Source: Lentzea albida (GTDB lineage Bacteria; Actinomycetota; Actinomycetes; Mycobacteriales; Pseudonocardiaceae). From it: a stretch of 64,000 bases of DNA. Position numbers and translations under genes: made by a program. The DNA is taken from the NCBI RefSeq assembly GCF_900111005.1, contig NZ_FOFV01000003.1:124001-188000 (forward strand). The letters are read 5' to 3'. Under the pieces are notes generated by a model. The model was not told the DNA's origin, did no database searches, and worked only from the letters and a program-made list of their open reading frames with translations. Positions 1 through 8,037 of the stretch are shown here, piece by piece. Every line of letters starts with the position of its first letter. The first letter of the stretch is position 1.

Positions 1-1
1 C

Positions 2-232
2 CACAGCAAGGGTTCCCGCGCGTTGCTGACCCTGTTCGGCGGCGAGCACTCGCTCGGCGGGATCCACGCCTACAACGCCACGGACACGACCGACGAGGAC
101 CCCGCGCGCGTCGCGGTGATCAGGCGGGCGTCGTGGGCGTTCCTGCGCGACGCCCTCGGTGTCGACGAGCTGGCGTGGAAGCGGCTGCAGGCCGAGGACC
201 TCGCCCCGGCCGGCCGCCTCGACGTGAAGTGA
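2..232 (+). CDS. alpha/beta hydrolase family protein, C-terminal part
   Basis: Only the last 76 codons are inside the window, read in frame from base 2; the start lies upstream. The visible part has GGEHSLGG, then GIHAYNA and a DEDPARVAVI stretch. This resembles the end of actinobacterial alpha/beta hydrolases related to chlorophyllase or dienelactone hydrolase, and the His of GGEH would be the catalytic-triad His. The family call rests on that motif alone, because the nucleophile elbow is not in view. A strong hairpin at 245-277 follows the stop, so the next gene is probably transcribed separately. Confidence 0.6.
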   Translation, partial: HSKGSRALLTLFGGEHSLGGIHAYNATDTTDEDPARVAVIRRASWAFLRDALGVDELAWKRLQAEDLAPAGRLDVK

Positions 233-244
233 CCACCCGATCGT

Positions 245-277
245 GTGTGTGGCTTGGAGCTCCTCCAAGCCACACAC
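245..277 (+). terminator. strong hairpin terminator after the hydrolase gene
   Basis: A perfect 15-bp inverted repeat (GTGTGTGGCTTGGAG at 245-259 and its complement at 263-277) encloses a 3-nt loop. There is no T-run, which is common for actinobacterial terminators. It lies 13 bp after the hydrolase stop and ends 16 bp before the toxin start codon, so it would insulate the toxin gene from read-through or sit in its leader. Confidence 0.7.
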
Positions 278-293
278 TGCTTTCAGGGGTCCG

Positions 294-956
294 ATGTCCT
301 TCTCAGGTGTCACGGCTGCGCTGAACCGGGTCGCGGAGTTGGCTGAGCAGGCGCTCCAGGCGCTGCGCCAGGCCTCTGACAGTGCCGGGGACTGCGGCAA
401 GCTGCTCTCGGGGTCCACCGCGGGCACGACGAACGAGGACGAGGCCTCAGCGGTCACCGCCGACTTCGAGGCGGTGCGCGCTGGAGCTTTGCGGCAGTGC
501 GAGGCTCTGGAAGCCGTGCTGCGCGGCATCGACCAGATCAGGGCAAGGTTCGAGGCCGGCACAGCACCTGAGCCGCCAACCTGGGCAGAGCAGCAGCGAG
601 AACGTCTTCCTCCCTACATCACCAGCGGCTTTTATCTCGACCCGGACGGCCACGCAGAACTCGTGCAGAGCGGACGCGAACCCGACGGAGAACACGAGCG
701 CATCAACAACCACCTGATCGCAGTGGGAGCTATTCCGCCCATCAAGATCGAGTCGGCAACGCACGTCGAGATGAAGGTGGCCTGGCGGATGCGACAAGGC
801 GGTGTCGACCGGGTCGACCTGACCATCAACAACAAGGTCTGCACGGGCGACTTGTCCTGCACTCGCCTGTTGCCGTACGTGCTTCTGCCAGGACAAAAGC
901 TCGTGATCCACGACCCGGTAAAGTCACATGAAATCCGCGGAAAGGACGTTCGGTGA
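294..956 (+). CDS. DddA-like (SCP1.201-type) cytidine deaminase toxin
   Basis: This 220-aa protein carries a C-terminal deaminase domain of the SCP1.201/DddA-like family. The zinc site is visible as HVE (His157, Glu159) and a Cys pair (Cys183, Cys189) in VCTGDLSC, followed by the family-typical LLPYVLLPGQKLVIH end. DddA itself deaminates cytosine in double-stranded DNA; whether this one acts on DNA, RNA or nucleotides cannot be told. Residues 1-90 look like a helical hairpin (heptad Leu/Ala) similar in size to WXG/LXG-type secretion modules, so type VII export is possible but inferred. ATG294 is preferred to an upstream in-frame GTG at 243 because AGGGG lies 5 bp before it and the GTG lies in the terminator. 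Its TGA overlaps the GTG of the Imm1 gene, a typical toxin-immunity arrangement. Confidence 0.8.
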   Translation: MSFSGVTAALNRVAELAEQALQALRQASDSAGDCGKLLSGSTAGTTNEDEASAVTADFEAVRAGALRQCEALEAVLRGIDQIRARFEAGTAPEPPTWAEQQRERLPPYITSGFYLDPDGHAELVQSGREPDGEHERINNHLIAVGAIPPIKIESATHVEMKVAWRMRQGGVDRVDLTINNKVCTGDLSCTRLLPYVLLPGQKLVIHDPVKSHEIRGKDVR

Positions 957-1432
957 GCTTCACGCTCGAGTTCTGGTACTACGCCAAGACTGGCCCGCTG
1001 CAGTCAGGTGGACCAGTCTCGGCAAAATCGACCTCGGAGATCGAAGAGGTCCTCTCGAACCTCCTCAAGGAGGGCGCGCAGCCCCATCCCACTCAGGTGG
1101 TCGCCCCCGAACTGCCGAGGTTCGGCATTCTGGACATGCCGGACCGGATGTTCAAGATGGACCTCGACCACGAGAGCACCATCGGCGCACTGCACTACTT
1201 CGGGCCAGACGAGTACGACGAGCCCGGCCGGTTCTGGTCCTGGGCGTCAGTCTCGAACGAGGACCTCCCCAGTTCCCCACCCGTCCTGTACATCGACAAG
1301 GACAACCGGACCCCCTTCCCACCTCGCTCGGCGCTCACGCTGAAGACCATCACGAAGGCGTTGGACGAGTTTCGTCAGACCGGGACCCGCCCGACCTGCA
1401 TCGAGTGGCAGTCGACCGGCGGCATCGCCTGA
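953..1432 (+). CDS. Imm1-family immunity protein for the upstream deaminase
   Basis: The gene encodes a 159-aa soluble protein starting at a GTG that overlaps the toxin stop (GTGA). It fits the Imm1 family, the usual partner of SCP1.201-like deaminases, in length and in its pattern: an N-terminal beta strand (TLEFWYYA), aromatic acidic middle (MFKMDLDHES, ALHYFGPDEYDEPGRFW) and a C-terminal helix followed by CIEWQ. The expected role is to bind and block the deaminase in the producing cell. The family call is made from pattern and context rather than a profile search. A hairpin at 1442-1472 ends the unit. Confidence 0.75.
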   Translation: MSFTLEFWYYAKTGPLQSGGPVSAKSTSEIEEVLSNLLKEGAQPHPTQVVAPELPRFGILDMPDRMFKMDLDHESTIGALHYFGPDEYDEPGRFWSWASVSNEDLPSSPPVLYIDKDNRTPFPPRSALTLKTITKALDEFRQTGTRPTCIEWQSTGGIA

Positions 1433-1441
1433 AAAGCGGGA

Positions 1442-1472
1442 ACGCCGGCCACGCGTGCTGCGTGACCGGCGT
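1442..1472. terminator. terminator between convergent imm1 and yebC
   Basis: ACGCCGG at 1442-1448 pairs with CCGGCGT at 1466-1472, extended by CACGC/GCGTG after one mismatch, with a 5-nt loop. It lies between the plus-strand immunity gene and the minus-strand yebC, so it can serve both directions. Confidence 0.65.
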
Positions 1473-1488
1473 CCGTCCGTGCGGGGTC

Positions 1489-2238
1489 TCAGCCGACCTC
1501 GGCCATGACCTCGTCCGACACGTCGAAGTTCGCGAAGACGTTCTGCACGTCGTCGCAGTCCTCCAGCGCGTCGATCAGCTTGAAGATCTTCTTCGCGCCC
1601 TCGGCCTCGAGCTGGACCGACACCGACGGCAGGAAGCTCGACTCGGCCGACTCGTAGTCGATGCCCGCGTCCTGCAGCGCCTTGCGGACCGGGATCAGGT
1701 CGCCCGCCTCGGACACGACCTCGAAGGCCTCGCCCAGGTCGTTGACCTCCTCGGCACCGGCCTCGAGCACCGACATCATCACGTCGTCCTCGGTCGTGCC
1801 CGCCTTCGGCACGATCACGACGCCCTTGCGGCTGAACATGTACGACACCGAACCGGGGTCGGCCATCGAACCGCCGTTGCGCGTCATCGCCGTGCGGACC
1901 TCGGTGGCGGCGCGGTTGCGGTTGTCGGTGAGGCACTCGATGAGCACCGCGACACCGTTGGGGCCATAGCCCTCGTACATGATCGTCTGCCAGTCGGCGC
2001 CGCCGGCCTCTTCACCGCCACCGCGCTTGCGGGCGCGCTCGATGTTGTCCAGCGGCACCGAGTTCTTCCGGGCCTTCTGGATGGCGTCGAACAACGTCGG
2101 GTTGCCGTCCGGGTCCCCACCACCCGTGCGGGCCGCCACCTCGATGTTCTTGATCAGCCGCGCGAACAGCTTGCCGCGCTTGGCGTCGATGGCGGCCTTC
2201 TTGTGCTTGGTGGTCGCCCACTTGGAGTGGCCGCTCAT
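1489..2238 (-). CDS. yebC: YebC/TACO1-family protein
   Basis: The 249-aa product opens with the diagnostic [20 protein letters not shown] and continues with [24 protein letters not shown] and [19 protein letters not shown], all hallmarks of the YebC/TACO1 family. Members are described either as DNA-binding transcriptional regulators or as ribosome-associated factors that help translate difficult (for example polyproline) sequences; the sequence alone does not decide which. Its ATG overlaps the pdxT stop (ATGA), so the two genes are translationally coupled. In many actinobacteria pdxT-yebC is followed by ruvCAB. Here a toxin-immunity module follows instead. Confidence 0.95.
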   Translation of the reverse strand: MSGHSKWATTKHKKAAIDAKRGKLFARLIKNIEVAARTGGGDPDGNPTLFDAIQKARKNSVPLDNIERARKRGGGEEAGGADWQTIMYEGYGPNGVAVLIECLTDNRNRAATEVRTAMTRNGGSMADPGSVSYMFSRKGVVIVPKAGTTEDDVMMSVLEAGAEEVNDLGEAFEVVSEAGDLIPVRKALQDAGIDYESAESSFLPSVSVQLEAEGAKKIFKLIDALEDCDDVQNVFANFDVSDEVMAEVG

Positions 2239-2867
2239 TTCTCCTCCGAACCAGTCGAACCACGAACCATGTCCACGAACAGGCGGTGCACGCGCTCGTC
2301 CCCCGTGAGCTCCGGGTGGAACGCCGTGGCCAGCACCTTGCCCTGCCTGACCGCGACGATCCTACCGGCGGCATCGCCCGCCTCAGCCGTAACGGGCACC
2401 GTAGCGAGGACCTCGACGTCCCCGCTCACCGACTCCACCCACGGCGCACGGATGAACACGGCGTGCACACTCTCGCCGGCCAGGTCGAGGTCGGTCTCGA
2501 ACGAGTCGACCTGCCTGCCGAACGCGTTGCGGCGCACCGTGATGTCCAGGCCGCCGAGCTGGTGCTGGTCCTCGCGCCCGTCGAGCACGTCGTTGGCCAG
2601 CAGGATCATGCCCGCGCACGACCCGTAGGCGGGGAACCCGGCCTTGATCTTCGCCCGCAACGGCTCCAGCAGCTCGAAGTTGTCGAGCAGCTTGCTCATG
2701 GTCGTCGACTCGCCGCCGGGGATGACGATCCCGTCCAGCTCGTCCAACTCCTCGGCCCGGCGCACGGGCCGTGCCGTGACATCGCACTGGGCGAGCGACA
2801 CGAGGTGTTCCTGGACATCGCCCTGGAGGGCGAGCACGCCGATGACGGGAGGAGCAGCGACAACCAT
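2235..2867 (-). CDS. pdxT: pyridoxal 5'-phosphate synthase glutaminase subunit PdxT
   Basis: PdxT hydrolyses glutamine and passes ammonia to PdxS for PLP synthesis. The 210-aa protein shows [14 protein letters not shown] at the N-terminus, IPGGESTTM, the nucleophile in YGSCAGM (Cys84) and the His-Glu pair in AFHPELTGD near the C-terminus. ATG2867 (MVVAAPP) is chosen because GGTGAG precedes it; an in-frame ATG at 2879 would add MLVS. It overlaps yebC by 4 nt. Its partner pdxS is not adjacent but lies at 12638-13531 on the same strand, which is unusual. Confidence 0.95.
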   Translation of the reverse strand: MVVAAPPVIGVLALQGDVQEHLVSLAQCDVTARPVRRAEELDELDGIVIPGGESTTMSKLLDNFELLEPLRAKIKAGFPAYGSCAGMILLANDVLDGREDQHQLGGLDITVRRNAFGRQVDSFETDLDLAGESVHAVFIRAPWVESVSGDVEVLATVPVTAEAGDAAGRIVAVRQGKVLATAFHPELTGDERVHRLFVDMVRGSTGSEEK

Positions 2868-2891
2868 GCTCACCAGCATATTCGAGCCGGA

Positions 2892-3752
2892 TCAGGGGTT
2901 GTAGAAGACCTGGGCGAAGGCGCGGTCGAAGCGTCCCGCCGCGAGGTCGTCGCGCTGGATCCCCCAGTGGACGGTGGCGCTCTCCCAGCCGGAGACGTCC
3001 GCTCCGGCGTACCAGTCGGCCAGGAGCACCCAGTCCGCGACGTCGTCCGACACCGGGCCCTCCCAGTTGCCCTTCTCGGCCGCTCGCACGGCACGGCGCA
3101 CGACGTTGCCGAGCGGATCGGTGTAGACGGCCTCCTCGTCCGCGTAGCCCCCGATCTGGAGCGACCCCTCGGTGTTGACGGCCTCACGGGTGTCCTGCCA
3201 GACGCCGACGAGGTCCTCGGAGCGCGGGTGTCCGGGAATCGGGCCGGCGGTCCGCTCTCCGCGGACCTGGAACGCGTGGTGGTTGGGCAGGGACACGGCG
3301 GCCACCGCCCGCAGCGGGCCCTGGGGGAACTCCTCGAACATCGTCTCGTAGTCGTCGACGTCCCACTCGTTCCAGGCGTTCCGGTCGCGTTCCACCACGG
3401 CCGTTCCGACGGGGACGTGGACCACGCTGCCCATGCTCACGCACTCGCCCTCGTCCTCCGGGAAGGCGAACAGCAGCAGCTGCCCGTCGCGCGGCAGCGG
3501 CAGGTCCGTGCAGCCGGAGGGCAGAGCGGCGAGGTCGAGGGTGGCGACGAACGGCTCGGCGGGGTCCGGGACGTCGGCCGGCAGCAGGAGCGGGCCGCCG
3601 AACCGGCCCACCACCGGCCCGTCCCCGGACTGCGTCAGCGTCGCGCAGGGGCGGGCGAGCATCAACCAGTTCTCCACGTCTTCCGGGGGAATTCCCCGCT
3701 CGATCGCCTTGTCGCGAAAGGGGGTCAACCGGTCGCCGAAGCCGAAAGTCAT
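2892..3752 (-). CDS. DUF1963 (YwqG-like) protein
   Basis: The 286-aa protein begins MTFGFGDRLTPFRDKAIERG. It contains PVVGRFGGPLLLPADVPDP, a DLAALP segment, a GQLLLFAFPEDEG strand, a HVPVGT segment and, near the C-terminus, DWVLLADWYAGADV before VHWGIQRDDLAAGRFD. This order (glycine-rich lead, LLFAF strand, late LLLADW-type strand) is that of DUF1963/YwqG proteins. Their function is unknown, and no catalytic residues can be named. The start at 3752 avoids an in-frame extension to 3857 that would run through the permease terminator. It lies 25 bp upstream of pdxT on the same strand and may be co-transcribed with it. Confidence 0.75.
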   Translation of the reverse strand: MTFGFGDRLTPFRDKAIERGIPPEDVENWLMLARPCATLTQSGDGPVVGRFGGPLLLPADVPDPAEPFVATLDLAALPSGCTDLPLPRDGQLLLFAFPEDEGECVSMGSVVHVPVGTAVVERDRNAWNEWDVDDYETMFEEFPQGPLRAVAAVSLPNHHAFQVRGERTAGPIPGHPRSEDLVGVWQDTREAVNTEGSLQIGGYADEEAVYTDPLGNVVRRAVRAAEKGNWEGPVSDDVADWVLLADWYAGADVSGWESATVHWGIQRDDLAAGRFDRAFAQVFYNP

Positions 3753-3775
3753 GGCGGAACAACAGGGGGTACGAA

Positions 3776-3808
3776 AAGGCCTCCCCGTCCAAGGGACGAG
3801 GAGGCCTT
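3776..3808 (-). terminator. terminator of the amino-acid permease gene
   Basis: AAGGCCTCC (3776-3784) and CGTCC (3786-3790) pair with GGACG (3794-3798) and GGAGGCCTT (3800-3808) around a 3-nt loop. On the minus strand the stem is followed by TTTT, giving a classical intrinsic terminator 12 bp after the permease stop. Confidence 0.85.
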
Positions 3809-3819
3809 GTGCGGCACCG

Positions 3820-5217
3820 TCAGTCGACGCTGACGAGTTCGTTCTGCCGCACGTCACGCGACTTCACGAAACGCCAGCCGACGAACAGCACCAGCGCGAG
3901 CACCGGAATCGACCAGAACGCGATCTTCTCGGCCGTTCCCGCGAACGCCATCTGCCCGATCACCAGTGCGAGGAACGCCAACGTTCCGTACGAGGTGTAA
4001 GGCGCGCCCGGCATCCGGTAGGAGGGCCGCTGGATCTCGCCCGCCATGGCCTTCTTGCGCAGCCGCAGCTGACAGATGATCAACGTGGCCCAGGTCGACA
4101 CGACGCCCAGGGACGCCACGGCGATCGCGATGTCGAAGGCCTCCTTCGGCACGATGTAGTTGAGCACCACGCCGAAGAGGTAGGCGACACCGGTGAACAG
4201 GATGCCGCCGTAGGGCACGTGCCGGGAGTTCATGCGGCCGGTGACGGCGGGCGCCTCGCCCTTCTGCGCCAACGACCTCAGGATGCGGCCGGTCGAGTAG
4301 AGACCGGAGTTGCAGGAGGACAGCGCGGCGGTCAGCACGACGGCGTTCATGATGTCGCCGACCACCGGGACGCCCAGCGCCGAGAACACGGTCACGAACG
4401 GCGACTCGGTGCCGGTGAAGTGGTCCCACGGCAGCAACATCGTCAGCAGCAGCACCGAACCGACGTAGAAGATCGCGATGCGGTAGACCACGCCGTTGAT
4501 GGCGCGCGGCATGACCTTCTCGGGGTCCTTGGTCTCCCCCGCGGCGATGCCCACGAGTTCGATGGCCGCGTAGGCGAAGACGACGGCCTGCAACGTCATG
4601 AGGGCGACGCCGATGCCCGCCGGGAACAGGCCGCCGTGGCCGAGGGTGTTCGAGACCGAGGCCGTCGTACCGCCGATGTCCGCGTTGCCGATGACCAGGC
4701 CGGTGCCCACCACCAGGAACACGACGATCGCGGTGACCTTGATGACGGAGAACCAGAACTCGAGCTCGCCGAAGAGCTTCACCGACAACAGGTTGATGGC
4801 CACGAGGACCACCAGCGCCACGAGAGCGGTGATCCACTGCGGCAGGTCGGGGAACCACTTGTGCATGTAGATCGCGATGGCGGTGATCTCGGCGATGCCG
4901 GTCATCGCCCAGTTCAGCCAGTAGAGCCAGCCCGACGTGAAGCCGGCCCACGGACCGATGAACTCGCGGGCGTACTCGACGAAGCTGCCCGACACGGGGC
5001 GATGCAGCACCAGTTCGCCCAACGCGCGCATGACGAAGAACGCCGCGAGGCCGCACACCGCGTACGACAGGATCAGCGACGGCCCCGCTGTGGCGAGGCG
5101 CCCGCCCGCACCCAGGAAGAGGCCGACGCCGATCGCGCCACCGATGGCGATCATCTGCACCTGGCGCTTGCTCAGCGCCTTGGTGTAGCCGTCCGCATCG
5201 ATTTCCACAGAACTCAC
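3820..5217 (-). CDS. APC-superfamily amino-acid permease (AAT type)
   Basis: This 465-aa inner-membrane transporter has about 12 hydrophobic segments. The N-terminal LSKRQVQMIAIGGAIGVGLF and LGELVLHRPVSGSFVEYARE are signatures of the bacterial amino-acid transporter (AAT) family, which includes CycA, AnsP, GabP and ProY. The substrate is not readable from these motifs; D-serine/alanine/glycine or asparagine types are the closest by eye. It stands alone between two terminators (5250-5278 and 3776-3808). The next gene upstream encodes a Cys/Met PLP enzyme, but there is no direct evidence for a shared substrate. Confidence 0.9.
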   Translation of the reverse strand: MSSVEIDADGYTKALSKRQVQMIAIGGAIGVGLFLGAGGRLATAGPSLILSYAVCGLAAFFVMRALGELVLHRPVSGSFVEYAREFIGPWAGFTSGWLYWLNWAMTGIAEITAIAIYMHKWFPDLPQWITALVALVVLVAINLLSVKLFGELEFWFSVIKVTAIVVFLVVGTGLVIGNADIGGTTASVSNTLGHGGLFPAGIGVALMTLQAVVFAYAAIELVGIAAGETKDPEKVMPRAINGVVYRIAIFYVGSVLLLTMLLPWDHFTGTESPFVTVFSALGVPVVGDIMNAVVLTAALSSCNSGLYSTGRILRSLAQKGEAPAVTGRMNSRHVPYGGILFTGVAYLFGVVLNYIVPKEAFDIAIAVASLGVVSTWATLIICQLRLRKKAMAGEIQRPSYRMPGAPYTSYGTLAFLALVIGQMAFAGTAEKIAFWSIPVLALVLFVGWRFVKSRDVRQNELVSVD

Positions 5218-5249
5218 GAAGAGGTTCCTTCCGAAAACGGAAAAATGCT

Positions 5250-5278
5250 CGCGTCGGAACCTCCCGCGCCCCGACGCG
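5250..5278 (-). terminator. terminator after the Cys/Met PLP enzyme gene
   Basis: CGCGTCGG at 5250-5257 and CCGACGCG at 5271-5278 form an 8-bp GC-rich stem with a 13-nt loop, 17 bp after the stop of the minus-strand PLP enzyme gene and upstream of the permease start. Confidence 0.5.
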
Positions 5279-5294
5279 CTGAATGCGGGGAACC

Positions 5295-6482
5295 CTAGCG
5301 AGTGGCGGTCATCACCAAGAAATCACCTGGGGAAGACTTAACGTAAGCCACGTCACACAGCGCTGCGTTTAGGTCTTCCCAAATGTCTTCGACGTGCTCG
5401 AGGCCCACGGAAATGCGCAGCAAATTGTCCGGAACGCCGGAAGCCCGCAGTTCTTCTCCGGGAACGAGGCGATGCGTCAAAGCCGAGGGGTGCTCGATCA
5501 ACGTGTCGACCGAACCCAATGAGACGGCCGGCGTGATGAGCTTCAAACGGCGCACCACCTCGACCGGATCGCCGTGCACGCCGAACGCGATCATGGCGCC
5601 GGTTCCGCGCATCTGCCGTGACGTGGACGGGTAGCGCACGAACTCCACGGCGTCGTGCTCGGCCAGCCGCGAGGCCAGCACGGCCGCCGACCGGGAGGCC
5701 GCCTCGACGCGCAGCGGCAGGGTGGCGAGGCCGCGGTGCAGCAGGTAGCCGCCCAGCGGGTGCAGCACGGCACCGGTGATGATCCTGACCTGCCGCAACG
5801 CCGCCGCCAGCTCCTCTGAGCAGGCCACCACGCCGCCCAGCACGTCGCCGTGCCCGCCCAGGTACTTGGTGCCCGAGTGCAGCACGTACTCCGCGCCGTG
5901 CAGCGCCGGGTTCTGCAGGACCGGCGTCGCGAAGGTGTTGTCGACCATGACCGGCACGGAACCGGCCTGGCGCACGACGTGCTCGATGTCGACGAGGTCG
6001 AGGTTCGGGTTGGCCGGCGTCTCGACGACGACGAGCCCGGTGTCCGGCCGGATCGCGGAGGCCACCAGGCCCGCCTCGACGTACGTCGTCGTGACGCCGA
6101 GCAGACCGGACGACAGCAGGTGGTCGGTGCCGCCGTACAGCGGCCGCACGGCCACGACGTGCGGTTTTCCGGCCATGACGCACGCGGCCTGGACGACGGC
6201 GGTCACCGCCGCCATGCCGCTGCCGAACGCCACGGACGTCTCGGTGTGCTCGAGGGCCGCGAGCGCCTGCTCGAAACGGGCCACCGTCGGGTTGTGCAGC
6301 CGCGCGTAGACGGGCGAGGAGGCCCGCGCGGCGCCGGTGGCCCAGTCACCCAGCGCCTGACCGCCGAGCGCCTGGTCGGGCACGGGGTAGGTGGTGGACA
6401 GGTCGATGGGAGGAGCGTGCACGCCGAGCTCCGCGAGGTCGTCGCGGCCGCCGTGCACTGCGATGGTCTCGATGCGCGTCAT
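5295..6482 (-). CDS. Cys/Met metabolism PLP-dependent enzyme (cystathionine gamma-lyase/synthase family)
   Basis: The 395-aa enzyme belongs to the trans-sulfuration fold-type I PLP family. The PLP lysine is in LHSGTKYLGGHGD, the substrate/PLP Tyr-Arg in SPVYARLHNPT, and the cofactor-stacking Tyr in RPLYGGTDHLL. The conserved SLGSVDTLIEHP is retained. It could act as cystathionine gamma-lyase, gamma-synthase or methionine gamma-lyase; the motifs do not separate these. A divergent Lrp/AsnC regulator starts 75 bp away, so amino-acid-responsive control is likely. Confidence 0.85.
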   Translation of the reverse strand: MTRIETIAVHGGRDDLAELGVHAPPIDLSTTYPVPDQALGGQALGDWATGAARASSPVYARLHNPTVARFEQALAALEHTETSVAFGSGMAAVTAVVQAACVMAGKPHVVAVRPLYGGTDHLLSSGLLGVTTTYVEAGLVASAIRPDTGLVVVETPANPNLDLVDIEHVVRQAGSVPVMVDNTFATPVLQNPALHGAEYVLHSGTKYLGGHGDVLGGVVACSEELAAALRQVRIITGAVLHPLGGYLLHRGLATLPLRVEAASRSAAVLASRLAEHDAVEFVRYPSTSRQMRGTGAMIAFGVHGDPVEVVRRLKLITPAVSLGSVDTLIEHPSALTHRLVPGEELRASGVPDNLLRISVGLEHVEDIWEDLNAALCDVAYVKSSPGDFLVMTATR

Positions 6483-6556
6483 GGCCCGAATGGTGGAGAC
6501 TTCCTCGGCAGAGCGGGTGCAACGGCGCAGCCGATTCGGTAGAACGGAGAAGAGCC

Positions 6557-6997
6557 GTGCTGGATTCGATCGACGAGGCCATCGTGCGGGAGCTGCGGAA
6601 GGACGCGCGGCTGCAGAACAAGGACCTGGCCGAACGCGTCAACGTCGCGCAGTCGACGGCGGTGGTCCGGCACCGGGCGTTGCGGGAGCGGGGCGTGATC
6701 ACCGGCTACCACGCCGAGATCGACCCCGGCGCCGTCGGCCAGCACGTGCAGGCGATGCTCGCGGTGAAGATCCGCCCGCACACCAAAGAGATCGTCGACC
6801 CGTTCATGGCGTACGTGCTCTCGCTCCCCGAAACGCTCGCGCTCTCCCACGTGACGGGTCCGGAGGATTTCCTCGTGCACGTCGCCGTGTCCGACGTCGG
6901 TCATCTCCAACGGCTCGTGCTCGACAAGTTCACGAGCCGCCGGGAGGTGACGGAGGTGCACACGAACCTGCTTTTCTCGCACGTCAGAAAGCACTAG
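6557..6997 (+). CDS. Lrp/AsnC-family transcriptional regulator
   Basis: This 146-aa protein has an N-terminal AsnC helix-turn-helix (LDSIDEAIVRELRKDARLQ, then DLAERVNVAQSTAVVRHRAL) and a C-terminal RAM/ligand-sensing domain (HVQAMLAVKIRPHTKEIVDPF, then DFLVHVAVSDVGHLQRLV). It starts at a GTG with GGAGAAGAG just upstream. It is divergent from the PLP enzyme gene and probably controls it in response to an amino acid. Its TAG stop shares the four bases CTAG (6994-6997) with the stop of the convergent azlD. Confidence 0.92.
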   Translation: MLDSIDEAIVRELRKDARLQNKDLAERVNVAQSTAVVRHRALRERGVITGYHAEIDPGAVGQHVQAMLAVKIRPHTKEIVDPFMAYVLSLPETLALSHVTGPEDFLVHVAVSDVGHLQRLVLDKFTSRREVTEVHTNLLFSHVRKH

Positions 6998-7302
6998 GCG
7001 ACGCCGAGCAGCCTCAGCCCCGCGGTCGTTCCCGCCGCCAGGACAATAATTGCGACGAATGGCAGTTTGCGCCACGCCGCGAGACCACCGACAGCGACTC
7101 CCGCGGCCAGTGCCCAGCCACCGAACTGCTTGCCGTTCGTCAAAGCCGACACGGCCACCAGAGCCAGCAGCAACACCGTGGCGGAGGCGGACATAAGTTC
7201 GCGGACCTTCTCGGGCAGCGTGACGCGGTCGCGCAGCAACGGCCCGGCGAACCGGATGGCGAAGGTGCCGGCAGCCAGGATCAGGACCGCGGTGACGGGC
7301 AC
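6994..7302 (-). CDS. azlD: AzlD-family branched-chain amino-acid export subunit
   Basis: The 102-aa membrane protein has about four hydrophobic segments and the AzlD pattern (AGTFAIRFAGPLLRDRVTLPEKVRELM, then GGWALAAGVAVGGLAAW). AzlD is the small partner of AzlC in branched-chain amino-acid efflux. It overlaps the 3' end of azlC by 22 nt, which indicates coupled translation. Confidence 0.88.
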   Translation of the reverse strand: MPVTAVLILAAGTFAIRFAGPLLRDRVTLPEKVRELMSASATVLLLALVAVSALTNGKQFGGWALAAGVAVGGLAAWRKLPFVAIIVLAAGTTAGLRLLGVA

Positions 7303-7982
7303 GGCTCCTCCTTCTTGGTGGTGCGGAACGCGACCAGGCCGACCAGCGCGAGCAGCACGGGCACACCGGCGGGCAGGAACGGCGTCGTCAGGAGCGCGAT
7401 CGCGGCGCCGGCGAGAGCCGCGTTGCGCGTCGCCGCGTCCTTGAGCGCCGGGAGCGTGAGCGCCAGCAGCGCCGCCGGGAACGCCGCGTCCAGCCCGAAC
7501 GTCCCCGGGTCACCGATCGCCTGCCCCACGAGCGCACCGACGAGTACGCCCACGTTCCAGGTGAAGAACAACGACACACCGCACGCCCAGTAGGCGGCAC
7601 GCGCTCTCGCGGGATCCCTCTGCGCCATGGCGAACGCCGTCGACTCGTCGATCAACAGGTGACTGCCGACGATCCGCGCGAGCGGGTTCCTGCCGAGCAC
7701 GTCCCCGACCGCGAGCCCGAACGGCAGGTGCCGCGCGTTGAGCACGAGCCCGGCCAGCACCGCGGCGGCAGGACTGCCACCAGCGGCGACAACGCCCACG
7801 GCCATGAACTGCGAGCCACCCGCGAAGATCACCAGCGACATCAGCACCGGCATCCACCACGGCAGGCCGGAGCCCACCGAGATCGCGCCGAAGCTCGCAC
7901 CGGTCACCGCGGCCCCCAGTGCCACCGCGGCCACGTCACGCAGGAGCACAGCATCAAGAGTTCGCCAGATCGAACGCACCAC
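7281..7982 (-). CDS. azlC: AzlC-family branched-chain amino-acid transporter
   Basis: The 233-aa inner-membrane protein carries the family signature LIFAGGSQFMAVG, NARHLPFGLAVG and HLLIDESTAFAMAQRDP. AzlC and AzlD together export branched-chain amino acids or analogues. GTG7982 is the first of two adjacent GTG codons, and GTG7979 is also possible. The divergent XRE-cupin regulator starts only 55 bp away, with an inverted repeat between them, so this regulator probably represses azlCD. Confidence 0.9.
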   Translation of the reverse strand: MVRSIWRTLDAVLLRDVAAVALGAAVTGASFGAISVGSGLPWWMPVLMSLVIFAGGSQFMAVGVVAAGGSPAAAVLAGLVLNARHLPFGLAVGDVLGRNPLARIVGSHLLIDESTAFAMAQRDPARARAAYWACGVSLFFTWNVGVLVGALVGQAIGDPGTFGLDAAFPAALLALTLPALKDAATRNAALAGAAIALLTTPFLPAGVPVLLALVGLVAFRTTKKEEPCPSPRS

Positions 7983-7992
7983 CCATTAAGAT

Positions 7993-8013
7993 GAACACCT
8001 GGGCTCGGTGTTC
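7993..8013. promoter_or_regulatory. inverted-repeat operator between azlC and the XRE-cupin gene
   Basis: GAACACC (7993-7999) and GGTGTTC (8007-8013) form a perfect 7-bp inverted repeat with a 7-nt spacer. It lies in the 55-bp divergent gap, where a repressor could cover both promoters. Confidence 0.55.
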
Positions 8014-8037
8014 GTCAAGACGAACGGATGGACTTCT

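Noticed and set aside
2286-5298. Two long plus-strand open frames (about 515 and 621 codons) over pdxT, the DUF1963 gene and the permease
   Set aside because: They are antisense to well-supported genes, rich in Arg/His/Asp/Gly as expected for GC-rich shadow frames, and have no domain.
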